Assembly: GCA_947650365.1 (NCBI GenBank) | Contig: OX393554.1 | Location: 39,405,200-39,469,199, forward strand | Direction of reading: 5' to 3' | DNA: 64,000 nt | From: Chamaelirium japonicum | Taxonomy: Eukaryota > Streptophyta > Magnoliopsida > Liliales > Melanthiaceae | Made by a program: the position numbers and the translations under genes | Shown: in pieces, positions 39,874 to 51,583 of the stretch | Numbering within the stretch: the stretch's first letter is position 1 | Layout: the number at the start of each line of letters is the position of its first letter | Notes under the pieces: model-generated | What the model was told of the DNA's origin: nothing | The model's input: the letters and a program-made list of their open reading frames with translations, nothing else | The model's database searches: none

Positions 39874-40014
39874 TGTTAGGAGATGACGGCTAGGGTTTGG
39901 AGAGGAATAGAATGCATTCCATTGAGGGACTCAAGCCCAATATATGTACATGTATATCTATACAATCCGACCCGACTGTACAGTAAACCCGACCCATCTA
40001 TATATACATTAACA
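39874..40014 (-). repeat. 5' LTR of Copia copy 2
   Basis: 141 bp, identical to the left LTR except for one base; preceded by the PBS complement at 39862-39873 and followed by the target duplication ATTAG. Confidence 0.97.
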
Positions 40015-40019
40015 ATTAG

Positions 40020-40383
40020 ATTAATCTGTATCTCTGGCATTAACAATCCAAATATGGTTCTTGTTGTTTTTTTTGCTTTGAGATTATATTGCATTGGTTT
40101 GTGTGGTATAGACTTCAACCATGCTCATCAGTGAGCCTTTCTTCTTTTTCATTTGATCAAAGTTGGTGACTTTTCTGTATCTTCTTTGAATCAACTGACA
40201 ATTTGGCGATGCATAAGTTGTACAGCTATATATGTACCTACAATACGCTTGTTATGCCTAAAAGCCATTACTATACACTTTTTCTTATCGTCATTTGGCC
40301 ATAAGATTGAACATGATTATGATTGATATTAGCTGGAAATTGTTTCATTCAATAGTTTTGATGCTACAAGTTGATTATTCCAG
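40020..40383 (+). other. BSK intron end
   Basis: AT-rich, unique-looking. Ends in the acceptor TTATTCCAG (AG at 40382-40383). Confidence 0.6.
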
Positions 40384-40572
40384 GCGTTAGATTTAATAAG
40401 GGGGAAGAACCTATTATTGTTGATGGATTCATCTTTGGAAGGACAATATGCTAATGAAGATGCTACTAAGTTGGTTGATCTTGCTTCAAAATGTCTACAA
40501 TTTGAGGCTAGAGATCGACCAAATTCAAAATTTCTTCTTTCTGCTGTAGCAACTCTTCAAACACAGAAAGAG
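40384..40572 (+). CDS. BSK: BSK exon: end of kinase domain
   Basis: 189 nt, 63 codons, phase 0 at both ends: ALDLIRGKNLLLLMDSSLEG, then QYANEDATKLVDLASKCLQF, then EARDRPNSKFLL... . ALDLIRGKN and CLQ(F/Y)E.R.RPN are signature stretches of the BSK kinase C-lobe; RDRPN includes the conserved Arg of subdomain XI. Donor GAG|GTAAAC. Confidence 0.96.
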
Positions 40573-40677
40573 GTAAACTTGTATCAATGCATTTCTTTAT
40601 CAATTCCATATTTCTATCTTTGTGCATTCTGATTTCTCTACATTATGCTTTTTATGCTCTGTTCTCTGTTATTGTAG
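40573..40677 (+). other. BSK short intron (105 bp)
   Basis: GTAAAC...ATTGTAG, T-rich, free of transposons. It is the only short intron seen in this gene. Confidence 0.93.
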
Positions 40678-40836
40678 GTGGCATCACATGTTTTGATGGG
40701 TCTGTCCAAAACTACTGTTGTGCTACCGACAATGCTCTCTCCACTTGGGAAGGCTTGTGCAAGGATGGACCTTACTGCTGTGCATGATATATTGCTTAAA
40801 ACAGGTTACAAGGATGAAGAAGGTGCAGAAAATGAG
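40678..40836 (+). CDS. BSK: BSK exon: linker to TPR region
   Basis: 159 nt, 53 codons, phase 0: VASHVLMGLSK, then LSPLGKACARMDLTAVHDIL and KTGYKDEEGAENE. The SPLG(K/E)AC.RMDLTA stretch is diagnostic of BSKs, between the kinase domain and the TPR repeats that mediate protein contacts. Acceptor ATTGTAG|GTG, donor GAG|GTAAAC. Confidence 0.96.
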
Positions 40837-41052
40837 GTAAACCATAGCTTGATAGAAATATTTCTTTCTTACCATAACTATGATCATGGATTCCTTGTCT
40901 CATCAATCTGGGGTCGGCTTTGTGATTTCTTCTTTGCCAGGAATTTCTTTTTAAGGGCTATAACGTTCCCTTTCCAACAAGTTAAAATAATATTCATAGC
41001 AATCACATTACTGTTCTTTGACACCCAATAGTTTAGTCCATCTGATAGAGGA

Positions 41053-41073
41053 TGCGTGTGCGCGCACACACAC

Positions 41074-41141
<68 letters not shown>

Positions 41142-41271
41142 GCATGCTATAATGCGGCATGCGGTACGTGCGGCATCGCACCGCAGCCGTCTGATGCACG
41201 CGCTGCACGCAACGGTGCATCAGACGGCTGCGGTGCGGTGCCGCACTTACCGCATGCCGCATTATAGCATT

Positions 41272-41352
<81 letters not shown>
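41053..41352. repeat. (GT)n/(TA)n and (CT)n/(TA)n microsatellites bracketing a hairpin
   Basis: CACACA/TGTGTG followed by TATATA (41066-41138), the hairpin element, then CT repeats and TATATA (41272-41351). Confidence 0.93.
41144..41270. mobile_element. GC-rich foldback element (55-bp arms, 17-nt loop)
   Basis: Arms 41144-41198 and 41216-41270 are complementary at about 53 of 55 positions (ATGCTATAATGCGGCATGCG... and its complement). The element lies between (TA)n and (CT)n(TA)n tracts. Transcribed as part of the BSK intron it would fold into a near-perfect stem. It may be a small foldback MITE; a miRNA-like precursor is possible but unproven. Confidence 0.85.
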
Positions 41353-41353
<1 letters not shown>

Positions 41354-41698
41354 CTCTCAAGTGAGATCTGTTGGTATGATCCACTTCGTGCGACCTTGAC
41401 GAGCAACATATGCACTGGAGGGATTGCAACATATGCAGTGAAGCACAACAAAATGTGGATGTTTGCGTGCCTGCATCGCCCAGCCGCCTAATGCAACATA
41501 TTCAATGAAAGTAGTGCAACATATGCAATGGAACACCGCAACATATAGGTGTTAGCGAGCAAATATATGTTAGGTGTGATGCATGCACCGCCCAAACAAT
41601 GCATCATAGTCATATAAATTAAATCGGGCAGTCCACAATGCTCGGTCGCACCAATGGGTCGCACCAACATGATCGCACTAGAGGGGGCCTTTCTCGCT
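41352..41698. mobile_element. (TA)n-bounded module with CAACATATGCA repeats
   Basis: AATCTCTCAAGTGAGATCTGT...GGGGCCTTTCTCGCTC between (TA)n tracts. It includes GTTGGTATGATCC...GTGCGACC near the left and the inverted counterpart GGTCGCACCAACATGATCGC near the right, plus repeated GCAACATATGCA. It resembles the (TA)-bounded modules at 55-56.6 kb in organisation. Confidence 0.55.
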
Positions 41699-42198
41699 CT
41701 ATATATATATATGGAAAGAGATTGGTGAAATTGAGTTCACAAATGAATAGTGAACTAGTTTTTTTTATTGCGCCATGTGGACATTAAAAAGTCACAAGGT
41801 ATTAAAGAGAGGGTACAAACATTTGTGAGGTGTCGTAGCCCAGGTACGGATATTAAAAGGTCACAAGGCTCTGGCTCGGCGGCCTCGTGGAGGCACCATA
41901 GCCCAGGTTCGTCGTTTCTCGAACCTGTACCTCTAGGTCGGGGGTTGGGTGTGGTCCAGTCTTGGAACAACATAGATTTTGACCCGGGGTTGCAGGGGGG
42001 AGCGGGGCCCTTCAGGGACTTGTATCTGGATCTGGCAGATTAAGAGATTTTTGGCCGCGGGCTACGCCTGGGGGGCGATGGGAGCAGTGGAAGCGGCGAT
42101 AGGGGACAGGTGTTTGTCCCATCCTTGTCGTCTCCTAGGGTAAACCAGGCTTTTGTTAGCGACGGTGGAGGCTATGTCGGGATCAGTTAGGACCCTCC

Positions 42199-45008
42199 TT
42201 GGGGATAGATGATGCATTGTTCTCGAGCCTCAGTGCGATCTCCGCTTTTGAACCTACTACTATTTTGAATGGCCAGTCTTTTTCTTTGCCTGATAGCCTG
42301 TTGATCACCCCTGGTAATAAGGGCACCCTCGACGCAGGGGAGGTGAGGGGACTACTGGTGTGGCGGATGTTCCAACGTTTTGGGTCGGATCCGGCCTTGG
42401 CGGGAAGCGGTTGGAAGGGCAAGGCTACTCTGCCTCTCGACCCGAACTTGTCCAAAGCCGTCTGCCTCCCTCTCAACCTTATGGATGACGAGGCTATTAT
42501 CCAGATCGCAGTGGGGGTGGGCTTCAAGGAAGGCGATGCATCCCAGGCAAGGCTCTTCTTGATCGTGATCAGAGAGCTGGAACGAACACTTGGGGAAGCT
42601 TCGGTGAATTGATGAGAAGGCTCTTTTGGGTTTGGGGTTGGGGGACTATGGGGGGTCATAGTCCGATGTATTTCTGGGTGTATCGTTGGTTTTGTACTGT
42701 GCTCCGCAACACTTTTGTTTTTAAATCGATAGGTCCCCGTTTTGGTGATGAAAATTTTGTTATGGAATGTTAGGGGGTTGGGCGGGGGGGACAAGCGGAG
42801 GGCAACTAGCGCTTTTGGATCCATTAATGCGGTGGATGTTATTTGCCTCTAAGAAACTAAAACCACCAACCCTTCGGGGCATCTGCTTAACTCGTTGAGG
42901 GGAGAACAGATTGATTCGTGGAAGAGTCTAGATGTAGTGGGGGCATCAGGTGGTATCCTTGTGGGTTGGAGTTCCAGGAGGTTCGATCTGGTGCATAGTG
43001 TGATCGAGGCCTTCTCCTTGGCTGTTCATCTGACTGACAGATCTGACAACTTATGTTGGCATGTTACATCTGTTTATGGGCCTAACGAGGCGGCTTTGTG
43101 ATGAGAGCTTTGGGTGAAGTTATCAGCTCTTCGGCAGTCCATCTCGGGTCTTTAGGTCATTGGTGGTGATTTCAATATGACGAGGTTCATGGCAGAGAGG
43201 AGTTGGGACCCGAGAAGTACGCGGGATAGACTTTCTCTACTTTTGTGGAGGTGGCTAAGCTCGTGGACCTGCCACGGGCCACGGCTGGTTGCCCTTTCAC
43301 TTGGTCCAACAAGAGGGAGGACCGTATCTTTGCTAGGCTAGACTGATTCTTGATTTCGGAGGTGTATGTTTCTTTCCCCGATACGACCCAGTTGGCGCTT
43401 CCTTTTTTTTGTTTTGGACCACACACCGCTGCTTCTCTCGACCTTTTCAGGTCGGATTTTCAAACCTTTGTTTCAATTCGAGATTATGTGGACCACGAGG
43501 TAGGGATTTGATGATTTGATTGCTAGTTGGTGGGGGATGGCACCTTCGAAGCCCAGCTCGGTTCTTTCCTTGGTGACCAAGCTACGTTTCCTTTGCACAA
43601 AGATTAAGACCTGGGACAGGGACTCCTTTGGTAAAGTGAGGGAGCGGAAGCTGGGACTTCTTAGCGGGATGGATATTTTGGAAGCTAGGGCGGAATTGGG
43701 GCCTCTTTCCGACCTTGAGCGTTCTGACTTGGCTGTAGCCTATGCCCAGTTGGTAGAGGTTCTCAAGGAGGAAGAATTAATGTGGAGACAGCGCTTGAGG
43801 GAGAGATGGCTGAAGGAAGGGGACCAGAATTCCAAGTTCTTTCATCGCTTGGCGAATGCGAGGAGACGCATCAATTTTATTCCGAAGATTCAGATTGGAG
43901 AGCAGTGATTGTTGAACCAACGAGACATTCTTCGTGGAGTTTCTGACCACTTCAAGGGCTGCCTCTACTCCAACTGATCCTACAGTGGACCTTGATTGAT
44001 GCTCTGCGTACGTGAAGACTAGGGGGACATAATTCTTTGGACGATGCTTTCTCTGATGAGGAATTCAAGAAGGCCGTCTTTAGTATGCGTCCGGATGGAG
44101 CCCTTGGGCCAGATGGTTTCCCCATCCTCTTCTTTCAGCGTTACTGGTCGGTGGTTGGAGCTAATATTTGCCGCCTTCTTTGTGATTTCTTTGGGGGGTA
44201 CACTTCTATACACCCATTCAACTTCTTCTGGCTGTCTTTAATTCCTAAGAAGTATTGTTGTCAAGGCGCGCGCCTAAGTGCCCGGAGACAGCTAGACCCC
44301 AGTGCGCCTAGGTGAAAAGCACTAAGCGGCGGTCTAGACGTGCCTAGGCTAGCCTAGGCACACGCCTAGTTTTAGGCATTGATTTTTGTTTTTTTTTTTA
44401 AGTAAAACCCAACCTGCCCCCATCTTCTTTGTTCATTTTGTTATTGTATACATGTTTATACTATGTGTTCATTGTGTTGCATGCATTTGATTAGAACATG
44501 CTCAATTTTATGTTAGCAAGTGTTTGTATTCTATTTGTTCCATTTGTTGTTTTTACTTGTTTATACTATGTATGTGTCATTGTGTTGCATGCATTTAACT
44601 ATAATATGCTCAATTTCATGTTAGTAAGGTGTTATATTGCTGCCTATCACATATATACCTGCAAATATAGACTATACATATATACCCGTGCCTGGAGGAT
44701 GCCTATGCACATATGGTCACGCCTATGCACATAAGGCCACGCCTAGGTGCTCCTAGGCTCTCTCCGGGTGCATAGCCTCGCCTTGACGCATTGACAACTA
44801 TGCTAAGGAGGGTGCGGAGATGATCGGCGATTTCAGGCCAATCAGTCTATCCAATTGCATTTACAAGATTGTCGTGAAGGTCCTTGCTATCCGGTTAGGC
44901 TCAGTTATTGGGGAGATCATCAGTCCCAAGACTCCCAACCAATCGGCTTTTATTCGGGGTAGGAATATCCTAGACAGCGTGCTTCAGCGTATGTCATTTT
45001 CCACCTGA
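42199..45008 (+). pseudogene. LINE ORF, 5' part (endonuclease to RT start)
   Basis: The 42199-42612 frame (MGIDDALFSSL...) has no motif I recognise and could be ORF1 debris. The endonuclease part contains in-frame stops (for example after DVICL, near 42850) and frameshifts. RT begins at 44037 (MDDAFSDEEFKKAVF) and resumes after the hAT element at 44811 with EMIGDFRPISLSNC and QSAFIRGRNILDSVL, up to the Gypsy insertion. Confidence 0.82.
44253..44802. mobile_element. hAT MITE with GCCTAGG motifs, nested in the LINE
   Basis: 550 bp. TIRs TATTGTTGTCAAGGCG and, complemented, CATAGTTGTCAATGCGTCAAGGCG. The 8-bp duplication CTAAGAAG (44245-44252) / CTAAGGAG (44803-44810) has one mismatch. It interrupts the LINE RT frame between LSLIPKK and EMIGDFRP. 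GC-rich arms with CGCGCGCC and GCCTAGGC surround an AT-rich centre. No transposase. Confidence 0.85.
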
Positions 45009-45021
45009 TAGAGAAGAAAGA

Positions 45022-46403
45022 TGATGCAGCATGATCAGCATCATCAGATCATCGCCGCATCTTCAGATCATCGCCAGAGATCTTATTTACTGTCGTTTTT
45101 ATTTTTATGCTTGGATGACATTAGCCGTATGGACTTGTCAGCAGTCTGTTTCAGTTTTGGCCATTTTCCCATGTTTTTGGCCTTATTTCAGCACGTAGTT
45201 TTATTTATGTTTTTGCCCAATTCATGGGGGATGTCCATGATCTCATCCGAGGGCTTTTCGGATTGAATCCGGGTCTTCTCGGGTGAGTTTCTGCATGTTA
45301 TTAATAAAAATCTAGGTGCGTGTGTTTGCGGGGTACCGACGGACGAGATTAAATCTCGAAACCGACGATTAGATAGCGAAATAACACAATTTAGATGACG
45401 TGGCAAGTTATGGGCTTCAATTAGGGCTTAATTGGGCTTATCTTAAGCCCAATAGGATTTCCCTTGTGATGCCGCCCCTCTCTCTCTCCTTTTTCCCGCG
45501 AACACCCACCCGCTACCCTACCCGTGCGGAAACCGAGGCCGGCCCCCCTTGTTCCGTCCCCTCTCTTCTCTCTCTCTTCTCTCCCTTATTTCTCTCTCTT
45601 TTCCTTTACTTTCTTGGCCATTGAATCCCCACCATCTGCCTTTATTCCCTTTGATCCTAGCCATTAAAACAAAAACCCTAATCCTACAAAAAGATGAAGA
45701 AAGAATGAGAATTCAGATTTTGATGAATTGCTGAAATTTGTGCCTCTTCGTGAGTGCTTCCGGGCAAGACGCGTGTCCCCGATCCTCGCCGCTTCCACGA
45801 CTTCGCCTCGTGAAGGCCTCGGTGTTGATTTTCCGAAGGTTCCGGCTTCTCCTGACGACCGGCCTTGCTCCGTGTGCAGGATCATCGGCGCATCCTTGCA
45901 ATCGACCCACGACGGGAAACCCCAGGCAGTACCTATCATTTACTCTATTTTCCTATCGCATCTGCATCGTCTTTTTCTTATTTCCATTGCCTCCGCTCCG
46001 CATCGCAGCCGTCATCGCCTTTTCCTTCGCTAGTTGAAGCCCTAACTTATGCCTATTTACTAGTTTTGCTATCTATAGTCTGCCGGTAACCCTAGCAAAC
46101 ATATCAAGCCTATTTTTAGTGAAAATCTGATGCACATCTGCCTTTCAAGTTTTAATATATACTGCTGCAATTGAATCTTATATATGCTGAAATTAGTTTT
46201 CGTGATAATAGTACATCTTTATTGTTAAATCTGAAACCTGTTTTATATTGATTGCATAGACTTTCTAGTACTACGTGAGATAATTAATGTTGCTGTCCTT
46301 TTGAGTTATATGTCGCTGTATTGATCCCTAAATCTTAGTTATTGGCCAAAGGGAACCCTAAAAGGGTTTAGGATTGTAGTGTACCTTATTGGTGCCTGCA
46401 TCA
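45022..46403 (+). repeat. 5' LTR of the complete Gypsy
   Basis: 1,382 bp. CT-rich tract (45480-45610), AAACCCTAATCC, and GAATTCAGATTTTGATGA (45709-45726), a motif also found in the diverged LTR sequence at 63402-63420. GCTTAATTGGGCTT is shortened in the 3' LTR. Confidence 0.95.
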
Positions 46404-46573
46404 AGTTGGTATCAGAGCTCGAAAGAACCTGTTCGGGTTTCTTTTGAGTGCTGAATTTCAGCAAACCCTAATATTTTTCTTTGCTGATTTTTCATAGGGC
46501 ATAATCTTGCGTGCTTGAAATTGCATCTAGTGTTAGGACTGCATCGTGTGAACATCTGCATATCTCATAACCC

Positions 46574-49500
46574 ATGGCTGATCGTACCCATCTGCACCGG
46601 GATGCCCGGAATCGAGGACGTTTTCCTCGAGGACCACAACCTCGTGGTGCTTGGCAAGAAGCAACCCAAAACACGTTGGATTGACATGCAACCTTGTTGC
46701 AAGAGATCACCGATAGGCTGGGATTACTGTTACAAGATAGAGGTGTCGACCCTAATACCCGACCGGTCGAAGAGGACCTGGAAGGGGCAGAGGCCAATCC
46801 ACGTGCCGAGGGTCATAGAGCCGAAGAGCAAGAACGGGACCAGGGCGTAAATCAAAATCCGATTCCAAACCTACCTCGAAACCAAACCAAGCCCTACCTC
46901 AGAACCACAACCGATACCAGCCGCACGAGCGAAATCGAGCTGACTATCTTGAGTCGCCCCCTGAGTCTGAAGCTGAGTTGGACGAGCCCGACGTGGACTT
47001 TGAACGAGAGTACGTTCAGTTCAGTCGTCCCAGAAACCCTAGAGAGCAGCATGCGCGTGATCAGCACGGCATGGAGGATCGTCTTGTGCGAGCCCTTGAG
47101 AGATCCCAAGGTTACGGAATCCGAGTTGACATCGATGACTTTAGGGGAAGCCATGATGCTGACGCATTCCTCGACTGGATAGAAAGCGTCGAGCACTTCT
47201 TTGAATGGAAAGATCTCCCTGACGATCGAAAAGTCAAACTAGTGGCGACTAAACTGAAAGGAGCCGCTTTGGTCTGGTGGCGAGAGTTGCAAACAAGTCG
47301 CCTTAGGAAAGGGAAACCAAAGGTCGCAACGTGGGCCAAGATGCGTGATAAGATGCGACTGAAGTACCTTCCTCCTGACTACCGTACCTCTTTGTACCAG
47401 AGATTGCTTAGCCTGAAACAAGGCAATCGAAGCGTACAGGAGTACACTGAAGAGTTTGACATCCTGACCACTCGTAATGCCATCCCGGAAGACGATGAAC
47501 AGAAAGTTGCACGCTACGTCTCGGGGTTGCGCTACCAAATTCAGGATGCGCTCGCAATGCAGACCATCCTCACTGTGACGGAAGCATCTAGGCAAGCTCT
47601 CAAGGCTGAGAAGATTCAACAACGGGCCTTTAGGAGAGAAGCTGCCCCTCGAGTGCCCCCAAGTGCCCCTTCAGCAGGAAGAGGAGTACCTCCTACTAGA
47701 GTCACCTCACCTGTTCCCACTCCGACTACCACTCCCTCAAGAACCAATCAACCCCCTGGTCGGGTTGAACCATCAAGTCGTGAGCGAGGTGCGACAGGAA
47801 GTCGATCACCCGGAGCGACTTACAAATGCTTCGAGTGCGGAGAAGTAAGACACCTCATCGCCCAATGCCCAAAAAGGAGACCTCAGCCCCATCTGACAGA
47901 AAATGGAGAGCCAAGTGAGGAAACCCTGAACAACATGGCTGAAGAAGGGCATGATGATGATCCTAGAGATGTCGAATATCAGGAGGATGACGAGACACAT
48001 GACGTCGTCGCTGAAGCTGACGAGGCAACGCATGCACTAGTCATGCACCGTGTTTTGTCGACACCGAAGGCTCCTGAACCAGATCGATGGCTTAGAAGGA
48101 ACATCTTCCACACCACTTGTACCTCAAAGGGGAGGCATTGCGTCCTCATCATAGACAGTGGTAGTACCGAGAACTTGGTCGCCCAGATCATGGTTGACAA
48201 GTTAGGGCTCAAGACGGAGAAGCTGGTCAAGCCATACAACTTGTCTTGGTTTAAGAAAGGATCAGATGTCGCTATTAAATAGCGATGCCTAGTCGAATAC
48301 ACCATTGGCAAGATGTATAAGGAAGCTGTTTGGTGTGACGTGGCGCCCTTAGGCATTTGTCACATTCTGTTGGGCCGCCCGTGGCAGTACGACAGAAAGA
48401 CAACACATGATGGGGAGAAGAACACTTACTCCTTCTGCAAAGACGACTATAACATCACTCTAGTGCCTCAGAGGGAGCCCCTGAAACCCATTTCTAGTGA
48501 GCCGACACCTCCACCCGTCACCCCGAAGTTACCTAAAGAGAAACCGAAGGCCCTACCAACATTGCTGACACAAGCTTGCTTCGAGGACGAGCTTAGAGAA
48601 TCTCGCTCCATCTTTTTCCTCGTAGCAAAAGAAGCCACAGAGGGCCCTAGCATTCCTCATGAGGTTCGAGTCCTACTTGAAGACTTCAATGATCTCATCC
48701 CAGAGGAACTACCTGAAGGACTCCCACCTCTTCGGGATATACAACATTGCATTGACCTAGTCCCAGGAGCGACGCTACCTCACCTTCCACACTACCGAAT
48801 GAGTCCGTCTGAATATGAGGAGATGCGTCGACAGGTTACCGAGTTACTGCAAAAGGGACTAATCCAAGAGAGCATGAGTCCATGCGCCGTACCGGCACTC
48901 CTAACTCCCAAGAAGGATGGGACGTGGAGAATGTGCATAGATTGCCGTGCCATCAATCGAATAACTGTCAAGTATAGATTTCCGATTCCCCGATTGGATG
49001 ATATGCTTGATATGCTACATGGTGCGAAAATCTTTTCAAAGATTGATCTTCGTAGCGGTTATCATCAGATCCGCGGACGACCAGGTGATGAATGGAAGAC
49101 TGCATTTAAAACCCGGGAAGGTCTGTATGAATGGCTAGTAATGCCATTTGGTCTATCGAATGCACCAAGTACCTTTATGAGGTTTATGAATCAGGTGCTC
49201 AGACCATTCATAGGAAAGTTCGTTGTCGTATACTTTGATGACATTCTTATCTATAGTACGACACCTGAACAGCATGTCGAGCACTTGCGAGAGGTTCTGA
49301 AAACGCTAAGGAAAGATAAGCTGTACATCCATCTGAAGAAGTGCACCTTTCTGACAGACAGCTTGATCTTTCTAGGCTACATTGTGTGCTCCGAAGGAAT
49401 ACGGGTCGATCCAGAGAAGGTCGAAGCCATCAAATCATGGCCCGTTCCCCAGAACGTTAGTGATGTGCGACGGTTCCATGGTCTAGCGTCCTTTTATCGC

Positions 49501-51530
49501 AGATTCATTAAGGACTTCAGTTCCGTCATTGCACCTCTCACGAACTGCATGAAGAAGGGTGGTTTCCTTTGGACCCCCGAAGTTGAAACGAGTTTCGATC
49601 TCATCAAGACCAAGATGATGAGTGCTCCAGTTTTGGCACTCCCGAACTTTAAAAAGGTCTTTGAGATTGATTGTGATGCCACTCACGTCGGGATAGGAGC
49701 AGTCCTTAGTCAAGAGGGACGTCCCGTTACATTCTTCAGCGAGAAGCTGAACGTCGCGCGTTTGAATTACTCGACATACGACATTGAGTTTTACGCGGTT
49801 GTTCAAGCCCTCAAGCATTGGAGGCATTACTTGATCCAGCGAGAATTTGTGCTCAATTCTGACCATGAAGCGCTTCGCTATCTGAAGTCTCAGCGTAGTT
49901 TGAACCAACGCCATGCTAAGTGGTCAAATTTCTTGCAAGAGTACACGTTCAACCTCAGATACAAGGCTGGAGTCCTGAATAGAGCTGCTGACGCTTTGAG
50001 TCGACGAGGCCTGATGCTAGTCACTTTACAGCCCGTCGTTTCTTTTGATGCTCTGAAAACAATGTACCCGACTGATCCGTACTTTGGTCCCATCTGGGGA
50101 TCCTGTCAGGAAACGGGCATTGATCCCACGGCATCCTATATTATCAAAGAGGGATTCTTGTTCCGTGGAACCCGCCTGTGCATCCCTGAGTGTTCCCTTC
50201 GCGAGAGTCTTGTTCAGAACACCCATGAAGGGACTGTCTCTGAGGAAGGTCCTAATGAATCTTTTCGAGATACGTTAATCCACGACTTGCACGGAAGTAA
50301 TTTGGGAGGTCATTTTGGTCAAACCAAAACAATTGAGTCAGTGGAGCGACGCTACTTTTGGCCTCACTTAAGGAAAGATGTCGTCAAGTTTGTGCAACGA
50401 TGTCGAACCTGTCAAATGTTCAAAGGCAAAAAGCAGAACACAGGTTTGTACATTCCTCTACCGATCACTGCTCGTCCTTGGGAGGATATCACCATGGATT
50501 TCATTGTAGGTCTACCTCGAACGCTTCGGCGTGTCGATTCAATCTTTGTGGTTGTAGACCGATTCTCTAAGATGGCACATTTTATACCATGTAGGAAAAC
50601 TTCTGATGCATCTCATGTAGCTGAGTTATTCTTTAGGGAAGTTGTTCGTCTGCATGGCATTCCAAGGTCATTCACATCTGATAGGGACACTAGATTCTTG
50701 AGCCACTTTTGGCTTACTCTTTGGTCAAAGCTAGGAACTAAACTTCAATACAGTAGCGCGTATCACCCTCAAACTGATGGACAAACGGAAGTTGTCAACC
50801 ATAGCTTAGGGGATATGCTTCGATGTCTAGCTGGTGAAAGACCAAAATAGTGGGATGTAGTTTTACCACAAGCTGAATTCGCATATAATAGTTCAATCAA
50901 TCGCTCAGTAGGTAAAACCCCTTTTGAAATCGTCTATGGCCATGTTATTCCCCATTTCTTGGATAGAACTGCCCTTCCGCCTACAGGTCCTGCGAGTGCT
51001 GATGCTGATGAATTCCTTGAACACATCAAGACTGTACAGCGGGAGTCGCTTGAGAAACTGAGGGAAAGCAATGCCAGGTATAAGGCAAGCGCAGACTTAC
51101 ACAGGCGCGAGAGCACTTTTCAGCCAGGGGACTGGGTCCTTGTCTACTTTCGCAGAGAGCGGTTTCCACAGGTTCTTATGGGAAGCTGAGCCAGAGGAAG
51201 TTTGGGCCCTTCCGCGTTCTCCGAGCGTTGGGACCCAATGCTTACCTGCTGGACTTACCAGATGACATACCGACATCGCCGATCTTCAACATCTCAGAGT
51301 TATTCCCTTTCCACGAAGACCGGCCGGATTCGCCTTCAGCGCCACATATTCCTTTTTCAGATGCACAACGAGACGAGACAGAGCAGATACAGGAGATCGT
51401 TGACGTCAGAGAGCTTGCTACCCGCCGCGGTGTCTTCCGACGGTTCCTTGCTCGGTGGGTAGGCAGGCCACTTTCAGACTGTACCTGGGTGGAGGAGCGA
51501 TAGTTGCGAGCACAACGGCCCGACCTCGTA
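46574..51530 (+). pseudogene. Gypsy gag-pol, several stops and frameshifts
   Basis: From ATG 46574: a TGA near 46682; frameshift between about 46870 and 46945; then one frame with Gag (ALVWWRELQTSRLRKGKP), CCHC knuckle CFECGEVRHLIAQC (47827), protease IIDSGSTENLV (48150), TAG at 48280-48282, RT ([20 protein letters not shown] at 49231), RNase H ([14 protein letters not shown]), integrase zinc region ([11 protein letters not shown]) and core ([28 protein letters not shown]). TAG at 50848-50850 replaces an expected Gln. One base is missing near 51167, and a late TAG lies at 51501-51503. The C-terminal VDVRELATRRG...FLARWVGRP resembles the chromo-like tail of chromoviruses. It could not make a full polyprotein. 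Confidence 0.92.
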
Positions 51531-51583
51531 CAGCAGCTTGACGTCCACTCGACGGAGTCGAGTTCTTTCTAGTCCGGGGGAGT

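Larger units (their letters stand above)
34791..40014 (-). mobile_element. Copia copy 2, full-length but mutated
   Basis: 5,224-bp minus-strand element of the copy 1 family: LTRs 34791-34931 and 39874-40014 (141 bp each, differing at one base), PBS complement GCTCTGATACCA before the right LTR, and polypurine complement CTCCCCCTCAAACTCAC after the left LTR. A perfect duplication ATTAG flanks it (34786-34790 and 40015-40019). Near-identical LTRs suggest a recent insertion, yet the coding region is multiply broken. Confidence 0.97.

Noticed and set aside
39281-39879. Long + strand frames of 140-195 codons
   Set aside because: They lie in the G-rich untranslated leader of the minus-strand Copia copy 2 and antisense to its gag start.
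48280-48282. Programmed stop readthrough at the Gypsy gag/pol stop
   Set aside because: The stop falls inside the protease region, and other stops and frameshifts exist; decay is the simpler reading.
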